NCBI GenBank assembly: GCA_963766505.1
Contig: CAVYAL010000001.1
Location: forward strand, 434,001-498,000
DNA length: 64,000 nucleotides
Source: DATIRA01 sp963766505
GTDB lineage: Bacteria > Pseudomonadota > Gammaproteobacteria > Steroidobacterales > Steroidobacteraceae
Reading direction: 5' to 3'
The notes below the pieces were generated by a model. The model was not told the DNA's origin. It saw only the letters and a list, made by a program, of their open reading frames with translations, and ran no database searches. This document shows, one piece after another, positions 57,566-64,000 of the stretch (its first letter is position 1; each line of letters opens with the position of its first letter). A program made the position numbers and the translations under genes.

Positions 57566-58504
57566 TCAGCCAAGCATGTAGACGTATCCGAGCAGGTAGG
57601 CGACGGTAAGGGCCAGCGCCGAAAAGTAGTCGTGCCGGCGACGGCCGCCGAGCAGCACCGCGACCAGCAGCATCGCTGCGACGGCCAGCGTGCCGCCGCG
57701 CAGCGCCAGCTCCGGGCTCAGCGCGACCGGGAACAGCAGCGGGCCGATCCCGATCGACAGCGAGCTGTCCACCAGGCAGGAACCCAGCACGTCGCCCAGC
57801 GCCATCTCGCGCAGGCGACGCCGAATTGCCGTGTACTCGACGACGAGCTCCGGCAGCGACGTGCCCACCGAGGCGCCGAAAAAGCTGATCACGTACTGCG
57901 GAATCCCGAAGAGCTCCGAGAGCGTGACCACGGACCTCACCAGCATCACCGCAGCCCCGCCCACGACGGCCAGCCCCAGCAGCGACAACAGACCGTGCCA
58001 AAGCGCCCCCCGCGGCTCGACCACGCGGGGCGGGATATCGGGCATGGTCTCGCGCAGGTTCCAGACGATGGCCGTGGCTGCGATCCACACGACCACCATC
58101 AGCGCGCCGTCGAGCCGGGAAATGCCTCCGTCCGCGACCGTCCACAGCCCGAGCAGCAGCGCTGCGACGGTCAGTCCGGCAAGCAGCAGCACTTCCCTGC
58201 GTGAGACGGCAAAGCCGCCCACTGCGATCAGCGGGAAGGCACCGAGAACGAAGGTCGCCTGTGTGAATACCGAGCCGATCGCGTCGCCGACCACGAAATC
58301 GCCCTGCCCCATCGAGGCGGCGACCAGGCAGCTGGTTATCTCCGGAATGTCCGTTCCGACGGCCAGCAGCGAGATGCCTATCAGGAACGGCGGCAGCTCG
58401 AGCTTCGTGGACAGGGCGACGGCATGGTGCAACGCGAACCGGCTCGCCGCCATCATCACGGCGGCGCTGAGGACGGCCAGGACGATCGCCACCGACCCGC
58501 TCAT
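57566..58504 (-). CDS. Calcium/sodium exchanger family protein (YrbG-like)
   Basis: The 312-residue membrane protein has about ten spans and the two repeated cation-exchange signatures: AVGTDIPEITSCLVAASMGQGDFVVGDAIGS (in parts) and FFGASVGTSLPELVVEYTAI, with acidic residues in both. It should exchange Ca2+ (or K+/other cations) for Na+ or H+. The gene is divergent from ppdK, with a 135-bp region between them; gnd follows after 55 bp on the same strand. Confidence 0.88.
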   Translation of the reverse strand: MSGSVAIVLAVLSAAVMMAASRFALHHAVALSTKLELPPFLIGISLLAVGTDIPEITSCLVAASMGQGDFVVGDAIGSVFTQATFVLGAFPLIAVGGFAVSRREVLLLAGLTVAALLLGLWTVADGGISRLDGALMVVVWIAATAIVWNLRETMPDIPPRVVEPRGALWHGLLSLLGLAVVGGAAVMLVRSVVTLSELFGIPQYVISFFGASVGTSLPELVVEYTAIRRRLREMALGDVLGSCLVDSSLSIGIGPLLFPVALSPELALRGGTLAVAAMLLVAVLLGGRRRHDYFSALALTVAYLLGYVYMLG

Positions 58505-58639
58505 GCACGGAGCCTCTCGTAACGGATGCGGCGACTCAATCGCGCAATGCCCGTATTCACGGATGCTTCACCGGGCGGTAAGAGTGTGACCATCAAATTG
58601 GACGCGCGGAACCCGCGCAGGCAAGCAAAGGGAACCTCT

Positions 58640-61405
58640 ATGAACTCGACCAAATGGGTGTACGCCTTCGAGGAAGGCGACGGCCGCAACAAGATGCTGC
58701 TCGGCGGCAAGGGAGCCAACCTCTGCGAGATGACCCGGATCGGGCTCAACGTGCCGCCGGGCTTCGTGATCACCACCGAGGCCTGCCTCGCCTACCTCGG
58801 GGACTCGCAGCGAAGGCTGCCGGACGGCGTGATGGACGAGGTGCGCGCGCACATGGCCGCGCTGGAGAAGAGCACCGGCAAGCGCTTCGGCGGCGCACAG
58901 GACCCGTTGCTGGTCTCGGTACGGTCGGGCTCCGCGATGTCGATGCCGGGAATGATGGACACGATCCTCAATCTCGGCCTCAACCCGACCACGCTCGCCG
59001 GACTCATCCGCCATACCGGCAACGAGCGCTTCGGCTACGACGCCTGGCGTCGCTTCGTACAACTGTTCGGCAAGGTTGCGCTGGGCATCCCGGATGCACT
59101 GTTCGACGAGCAGTTCGAAGCGGTGAAATCCAGCGCCGGCGTGAAGGCCGACGTGCTGCTCGGGGCCGAGCAGCTGCGCGAGGTCGGGGATCGCTTTCTC
59201 GAGGTGGTGGAGCGGCACACCGGGCGGCCTTTCCCGGAGGACCCGTACGAGCAGCTGGAGATCGCGATCAAGGCCGTGTTCAACTCCTGGATGGGCAAGC
59301 GGGCCGTGGATTACCGGCGCGAATTCAGGATTACGCCGGAAATGGCCAATGGCACCGCCGTCAACGTCGTGACCATGGTTTTCGGCAACATGGGCAACGA
59401 CAGCGCCACCGGCGTCGGCTTCACGCGCAATCCCGCGACCGGTGAGAACCAGCTCTACGGCGAGTACCTCACCAATGCCCAGGGCGAGGACGTCGTCGCC
59501 GGCATCCGCACGCCGAAGCCCATCGCGGAGCTCGAGCGGGAGATGCCGGCTATCTATGCGCAGCTGGTCGACCTGCGCAACCGCCTCGAGCGTCATTACC
59601 GCGAGGTGCAGGACTTCGAGTTCACGATAGAACGCGGCACGCTCTACTGCCTGCAGACCCGCAACGGGAAGATGAACGCGGCGTCGATGGTGCGCACTTC
59701 GGTCGAGATGCAACAGGAGGGCCTGCTGACCAGGGAGGGCGCGGTCCTGCGGGTCAATCCCCAGCACCTCGAGCAGATGCTGTTTCCCAGGCTGGACCCG
59801 AGCTTCAAGGGCGTCGCACTCGCCACCGGCCTGCCGGCGTCGCCGGGCGCCGCGAGCGGCCAGGCGGTGTTCGATGCCGACCGGGCCGAGGCGCTGGGCA
59901 AGCAGGGCCTGAAGGTCATCCTGGTGCGCGAGGAGACCAAGCCCGAGGACATCCACGGCTTTTTCGCCGCGCAGGGCATCCTCACGTCCCGCGGCGGCAA
60001 GACTTCCCACGCAGCCGTCGTGGCGCGCGGCATGGGCAAGCCCTGTGTCGCGGGCGCCGAGGGCATACAGGTTGACTCCGGGATGCGGGTCGCCTTCATC
60101 GGCGACCAGGTGATCAAGGAGGGCGACGTGATCACCATCGACGGCAGCAACGGCAAGGTGTTCCGCGGCGAGGTGCCGCGCGTGGAGGCGGATTTCTCCG
60201 CTGCGCTCGAGACGCTGCTCGGCTGGGCGGACGGCCTCGCGGGCATCGGTGTCCGCGCCAACGCGGACACGCCCGATGACGCCACCCGGGCGGTTCGCTA
60301 CGGCGCCCGGGGCATCGGCCTGTGCCGCACGGAAAGGATGTTCAATGCGCCGGACCGGCTGCCGATCGTGGTGGACATGATCATCGCGGATACGCCGGAC
60401 GAGCGCCGGGCGGCTCTGGACCGGCTGCTTCCGATCCAGCGGGCCGACTTCATCGGGATCTTCAAGGCCATGGCGCCGCACCCGGTCACGATCCGCCTGC
60501 TCGATCCGCCGATCCACGAGTTCCTGCCGACCGAGCGGCAGCTCGAGGAGGAGATCGAGCGTCTGCACGATCTGCGTCGCGCGTCCCGGGGCCTCGAGGT
60601 GCTCGCGGACGCAACCCGCGGCCAGGACAGCCGGCCCGCGAGTCCGCTGCGGGAGAGCATGGACACGCGGCAGGTCGAGGCGGTCATCGCCCGCAAGGAG
60701 ACGATCCTGCGCAAGGCCCGTGCGCTGCGCGAGGTCAACCCGATGCTCGGCCACCGCGGCGTGCGGCTCGGCCTCACCTACCCCGAGATCTACAACATGC
60801 AGATTCGCGCGGTACTCGAGGCCGCCGCCAACTGCATCCGCGCGGGCCTGCAGGTCAATCCCGAGATCATGGTGCCGCAGGTCTGCACGGCGCAGGAGCT
60901 GAAGCTCGTGCGCGAGCACATGGAGGCCGTCAAGCACGCGGTGCAGGTGACGCATGGCGTCGAGGTGCCCTGCAAGTTCGGCACGATGATCGAGGTGGTC
61001 CGGGCCTGCATGCGGGCAGAGAATTTGGCCGAAGTCGCGGAATTCTTCTCGTTCGGCACGAACGACCTCACCCAGGCTGCGTTCTCGTTCTCACGCGAGG
61101 ATGCGGAGAACAAGTTCCTGCCCATGTACAACGAGCGGGGAATCCTGCAGGACAATCCGTTCGAGGTGCTGGACGTCAAGGGCGTCGGTCGCCTGATGGC
61201 GCTGGCCGTGGAATGGGGCCGGGCCCACAGGCCGGACCTGAAGGTCGGCATCTGCGGCGAGCACGGCGGTCACCCGGCCTCGATCCGGTTCTGCGATTCG
61301 ATCGGCCTGGACTATGTCTCGTGCTCCGCGCCGCGCGTGCCGATCGCGCGGCTGGCCGCGGGCCATGCGGCCATGGGCGGCTCGACCGGGGACCGCGCGG
61401 CCTGA
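58640..61405 (+). CDS. ppdK: Pyruvate, phosphate dikinase
   Basis: PPDK interconverts pyruvate, ATP and Pi with PEP, AMP and PPi. The 921-residue product has the N-terminal nucleotide-binding domain (LLGGKGANLCEMTRIGLNVPPGF in pieces), the phosphohistidine loop GGKTSHAAVVARG with His457, and a C-terminal PEP/pyruvate barrel with GICGEHGG and Cys872. ATG 58640 has an AAAGGGA box at 8 bases. Its length fits bacterial PPDK. The enzyme may supply PEP for gluconeogenesis when the cell grows on fatty acids. Confidence 0.95.
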   Translation: MNSTKWVYAFEEGDGRNKMLLGGKGANLCEMTRIGLNVPPGFVITTEACLAYLGDSQRRLPDGVMDEVRAHMAALEKSTGKRFGGAQDPLLVSVRSGSAMSMPGMMDTILNLGLNPTTLAGLIRHTGNERFGYDAWRRFVQLFGKVALGIPDALFDEQFEAVKSSAGVKADVLLGAEQLREVGDRFLEVVERHTGRPFPEDPYEQLEIAIKAVFNSWMGKRAVDYRREFRITPEMANGTAVNVVTMVFGNMGNDSATGVGFTRNPATGENQLYGEYLTNAQGEDVVAGIRTPKPIAELEREMPAIYAQLVDLRNRLERHYREVQDFEFTIERGTLYCLQTRNGKMNAASMVRTSVEMQQEGLLTREGAVLRVNPQHLEQMLFPRLDPSFKGVALATGLPASPGAASGQAVFDADRAEALGKQGLKVILVREETKPEDIHGFFAAQGILTSRGGKTSHAAVVARGMGKPCVAGAEGIQVDSGMRVAFIGDQVIKEGDVITIDGSNGKVFRGEVPRVEADFSAALETLLGWADGLAGIGVRANADTPDDATRAVRYGARGIGLCRTERMFNAPDRLPIVVDMIIADTPDERRAALDRLLPIQRADFIGIFKAMAPHPVTIRLLDPPIHEFLPTERQLEEEIERLHDLRRASRGLEVLADATRGQDSRPASPLRESMDTRQVEAVIARKETILRKARALREVNPMLGHRGVRLGLTYPEIYNMQIRAVLEAAANCIRAGLQVNPEIMVPQVCTAQELKLVREHMEAVKHAVQVTHGVEVPCKFGTMIEVVRACMRAENLAEVAEFFSFGTNDLTQAAFSFSREDAENKFLPMYNERGILQDNPFEVLDVKGVGRLMALAVEWGRAHRPDLKVGICGEHGGHPASIRFCDSIGLDYVSCSAPRVPIARLAAGHAAMGGSTGDRAA

Positions 61406-61423
61406 ACCGAGCGGCCCGGGCCT

Positions 61424-63130
61424 TCAGGGGCGGCGCGCCGGCGGCGCCGTCCTCTGCAGCCGCTGCCAGAACCAGCCGCTGGCGGCGTCGCTTCCTGTGA
61501 GTACGTAGTCGCGGATCTTCTCGTTGCGCAGCATGGTCTGCTGCTGCTGGCGCGCGATGCCGCGGCCCGCGAACAGGGCCTGGTCGCCAGGCTTCAGCTC
61601 GAATCCGTCTTCCGGCAGCACGAAGGAATCCTCGCCCCGGCGCAGGTACAACGGCAGGCAGGCGAGCCGCTCGCTGCGGTCGGAAGGACGCCTGAGCAGG
61701 TCGCCGATCGTTGCGTGCCCGCCCTGCATCAGCAGCCGGTAGACGGCCGGCGCCTCGCTGATGTTCATGGTAACGCTCCAGATCGCAGGCGCCCGTTCGC
61801 CGACCGTGGTCTGGAGTCGCTCCACCAGCGCATTGGCCCACTCGGCGCCCTCGCCCCGCGCGATCTGCAGGAACGGCGCAAGCAACGGCGTACGTACGAC
61901 GGCCAGGCACTCCATCGCGATCAGCTCGCTCGAGACCATGGTCATGTCGGCATCGAAGGCGTCGAACAGTGCCCGGTAGGCCTGCAGATTCTGCCGGACG
62001 ATCGTGAACAGCTCCGGGTTGAGTTCGCGCGCGGTGACCACGATCGACAGGTTGTTGACGTCGTCATCGGTGCCCGCGACGATGCCGACGGCGGAACCGA
62101 TTCCGGCCGCGCGCAGCGGCTCTGCCTCGGTCCCGAGCCCCCGCACCGTCTGCATGTCCGGGTCGGTCGGCGCATGCGGGTCTATCACGGTGACCTCGAG
62201 TCCCTGGTCGTGGAAGGCCCGCACGACCTCGCGGCCGAAGCGGCCGTAACCACAAACCACCCAGGCACCGCGCGGCGGCGCCGTCTCGGGCTTCAGGTGC
62301 GTTCCCGGCAGCCCCGTGAGCCAGGACACCAGCCGGTAACTCGCCGGCGCGGCGATCGCCAGCGCAAGCTGCTCGCCGAAGCGGGCGAACGGATTGATGA
62401 TGTGGTCCGTGTCGAAGGACGCCATGTTGGCCGCGGTGTCGCGGCTCATGGCCCGCGCGAGGATCGGCACGTTCGGCTCGAGCAGACGCACCGTCATCGC
62501 CACTGCGAGGTTGGCCTGGTCGTCGTTGGTGAGCGCGAGCACGCCGCGGCACTGGTCCTTGCGCAGGCCTGCCGCCTCGAGACTCTCCGGCAGGCTGGCG
62601 TCGGCGGAGAGCACGAGCGGCACCTGCCGGAAGTCCATCAGGTCCACTTCCTGTGCGCGCGTCTCGTCGATCTCCAGCACGACGAAGCGACGGCCGCGCA
62701 GGTCGAGCGCCTTCGCTATCAGCTGGCCTGTCTCGCCGAATCCGCAGATCAGGTAGAAGGGCTCGACCAGCGCCTGCACCCGGCGATGGAAGCGCGATTC
62801 CACCAGCGTCCTGCGCAGCGCCTTGTCGCGGCCGAGCGCGAGCAGGCTCGCGACCAGGTAGGCCCAGCCGAACACCGAGGCGAAGATGATCACGGCGACC
62901 CACAGCCGCTGCCGGTCGGTGAATTCCTGGGGAATCTCGCCGAAGCCGATCGTGCTCGCGGTGTAGGTCATGAAGTAGAACGCCTGGAACACCGACATGT
63001 GCCAGGTCCGGCCGTCCTCGTCGACCCCGGGTATCAGCACCAGGCCGACGATGCCGATAGCGAAGACGACGACGAGCAGGATGATCGGCGCACGCAGGCG
63101 CCTGAGCGTGAGCAGCAGCGTGCTGTTCAA
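61424..63130 (-). CDS. Two-TM potassium channel with two RCK (TrkA-N) domains
   Basis: After two TM helices around a pore loop (14-34 and 74-98), the 568-residue protein has two NAD-binding RCK domains, each with a GxGxxG site (CGFGETGQLIAKAL and CGYGRFGREVVRAF) and conserved TNDDQANL. The selectivity filter reads TASTIGFGE in place of the usual TxxTVGYGD, so potassium selectivity is probable but altered. It follows the DUF6394-like gene by one base, in the same operon. Confidence 0.88.
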   Translation of the reverse strand: MNSTLLLTLRRLRAPIILLVVVFAIGIVGLVLIPGVDEDGRTWHMSVFQAFYFMTYTASTIGFGEIPQEFTDRQRLWVAVIIFASVFGWAYLVASLLALGRDKALRRTLVESRFHRRVQALVEPFYLICGFGETGQLIAKALDLRGRRFVVLEIDETRAQEVDLMDFRQVPLVLSADASLPESLEAAGLRKDQCRGVLALTNDDQANLAVAMTVRLLEPNVPILARAMSRDTAANMASFDTDHIINPFARFGEQLALAIAAPASYRLVSWLTGLPGTHLKPETAPPRGAWVVCGYGRFGREVVRAFHDQGLEVTVIDPHAPTDPDMQTVRGLGTEAEPLRAAGIGSAVGIVAGTDDDVNNLSIVVTARELNPELFTIVRQNLQAYRALFDAFDADMTMVSSELIAMECLAVVRTPLLAPFLQIARGEGAEWANALVERLQTTVGERAPAIWSVTMNISEAPAVYRLLMQGGHATIGDLLRRPSDRSERLACLPLYLRRGEDSFVLPEDGFELKPGDQALFAGRGIARQQQQTMLRNEKIRDYVLTGSDAASGWFWQRLQRTAPPARRP

Positions 63131-63131
63131 C

Positions 63132-63506
63132 TCACCTCCGCATGACGGTCGTCTCGACGATCAGGATCACGATCGAGACGATGTTCGCGAGCAGAGCTCC
63201 GGCCGACAGCGAAACGATGCTGACGATTGCAGGCTCGGGCAGCGGTCCCTCGGGCGCGAAGAACCACACCAGCGCCGCGGCAGCCAGCTGCAGCACGGCG
63301 ACCAGGCTCGTGGCGAGGTGCACCGCACCGATCTGCGTGCGATCACCGAACTTGAGCACCGTCGCGATCACGTTCACGACGAAGGCGGCGAAGAATTCCC
63401 AGAGGTGGTGGTGCTCCGGGTCGGCGGCGTCACCGTAGACGAAGCCGAAATTCAGCGTCGCCGCCAGCACGATGAAGAAACCGAAAATGACTTTCTCGAG
63501 GTTCAC
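63132..63506 (-). CDS. Small membrane protein, DUF6394-like
   Basis: The 124-residue protein has four hydrophobic spans (about 5-24, 40-52, 64-84 and 97-120) with a short His-rich loop (DAADPEHHHLWE). I recall similar proteins annotated DUF6394, often beside ion-channel genes, but this needs a database check. Its stop is one base before the channel start, so the two are probably translated together. Confidence 0.7.
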   Translation of the reverse strand: MNLEKVIFGFFIVLAATLNFGFVYGDAADPEHHHLWEFFAAFVVNVIATVLKFGDRTQIGAVHLATSLVAVLQLAAAALVWFFAPEGPLPEPAIVSIVSLSAGALLANIVSIVILIVETTVMRR

Positions 63507-63604
63507 CGTTACGGACTCCCGGCCATGGCCCGTGCTTTATGCCACAGTCGGGCGCCCCAGTGAATGCGACTCTCGAGACGCGTCGCCGCGCGCCCGAAGC
63601 TCGC

Positions 63605-64000
63605 TCACTCCCAGGCGACGACGCGCGCGCGGTGGGCGGGCTCCTCGGCAGGCTCCTCGAAGAAAAACCGTTCCTCGCCGAGCGCAGGCTCCAGGTCGTC
63701 CAGCCAGGAGGCCTTGGCGTCGTACCTGGCGAAGAAAGGCTTTCCGACCCATTCCTGCTTGCGACCGCGCAGGAAACTCAGCACGAAGACCTTCTCGCGG
63801 CCCACCTGCTGCGTGCCGAGCACGACGACCTTGCCGGGCATCGCCGACATGGACGGGCCCCGCACGGTCCGACACAGCCCCGAAACCTGCCGGAACGCGC
63901 GACGGAAGATGTCGTGCGCCTCGGCCAGCGGCACCTCGAAATACCCCTTGGGACCCGTGTCCCGCTCGACGAACATGTAATACGGCACGATCCCGAGCTT
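63605..64000 (-). CDS. KamA-family radical SAM protein, C-terminal end (cut by window edge)
   Basis: The frame is open to the window end (reading KLGIVPYYMFVERDTG at the cut) and ends at 63605. The residues EVPLAEAHDIFRRAFRQVSGL, RTVRGPSMSAMPGK and EWVGKPFFARYDAKASWLDDLEP match the C-terminal half of lysine 2,3-aminomutase-like proteins of the KamA family as I recall them. The iron-sulfur CxxxCxxC site lies outside the window. Which aminomutase this is cannot be told from the fragment. Confidence 0.75.
   Translation of the reverse strand, partial: KLGIVPYYMFVERDTGPKGYFEVPLAEAHDIFRRAFRQVSGLCRTVRGPSMSAMPGKVVVLGTQQVGREKVFVLSFLRGRKQEWVGKPFFARYDAKASWLDDLEPALGEERFFFEEPAEEPAHRARVVAWE

Noticed and set aside
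58568..60955. 795-codon open frame antisense to ppdK
   Set aside because: Arg/His/Leu-rich composition and no family motif; the plus strand encodes an unmistakable PPDK over the same bases. Long antisense frames are common in GC-rich DNA.

Overview
The window is GC-rich, densely packed bacterial chromosome. Gene content (YajD, EgtB/EgtD, Ppk1, FadBA, Slt-type transglycosylase, DgcZ-like cyclase, Baeyer-Villiger monooxygenase, cyanophycin genes) points to a free-living aerobic gammaproteobacterium, perhaps near Steroidobacterales, Nevskiales or Xanthomonadales. That placement is an inference from gene families, since there is no rRNA gene to test it. I found no rRNA or tRNA gene, CRISPR array, prophage or insertion sequence. 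Both edges cut genes: an EAL-domain C-terminus on the left and a KamA-type radical SAM C-terminus on the right.

Layout. 1-6.7 kb: small housekeeping and signalling genes (nitronate monooxygenase-like, sulfotransferase, rhodanese, YajD, CZB-GGDEF cyclase, a 40-residue membrane peptide behind a dyad, DDAH-like hydrolase, YaiI). 6.7-14.6 kb: an oxidation module of SMP-30 lactonase, MFS transporter, Baeyer-Villiger monooxygenase and AraC regulator, followed by an exported DUF6351 hydrolase. 14.7-17.8 kb: ergothioneine genes egtB-egtD plus a transglutaminase-like protein. 17.8-29.7 kb: lipid and redox accessory genes (acyl-CoA synthetase, SDRs, quinone oxidoreductase, serine hydrolase) with GntR and winged-helix/TPR regulators. 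29.8-36.7 kb: a minus-strand cyanophycin operon (phosphoesterase, cyanophycinase, CphA, and a stand-alone Mur-ligase-like protein). 36.7-43.4 kb: ABC1 kinase, aldolase-II, LOG protein, polyphosphate kinase and a mechanosensitive channel. 43.7-49.3 kb: fatty-acid beta-oxidation (acyl-CoA dehydrogenase, fadB-fadA). 49.5-58.5 kb: lytic transglycosylase, a TGS-domain GTPase, zwf-pgl-gnd and a Na+/Ca2+-type exchanger. 58.6-64 kb: pyruvate phosphate dikinase, a K+ channel with RCK domains and its small membrane partner.

How it works together. Carbon enters by beta-oxidation and by ketone-to-ester/lactone oxidation followed by hydrolysis. PPDK links pyruvate and PEP, and zwf-pgl-gnd supply NADPH and pentoses. 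Cyanophycin and polyphosphate are two storage polymers encoded a few kb apart. Two observations stand out. First, an 87-bp imperfect direct repeat flanks the MFS gene and preserves the old monooxygenase/lactonase junction, so the two enzymes were once adjacent in one operon. Second, the CphA gene has a following Mur-ligase homologue without an ATP-grasp domain.

Data-quality warning: at least seven genes are broken by single-base frameshifts, nearly all +1, close to places where protein similarity continues in another frame. The pattern looks more like assembly or sequencing indels than gene decay, and coordinates of those genes are given for the restored reading.
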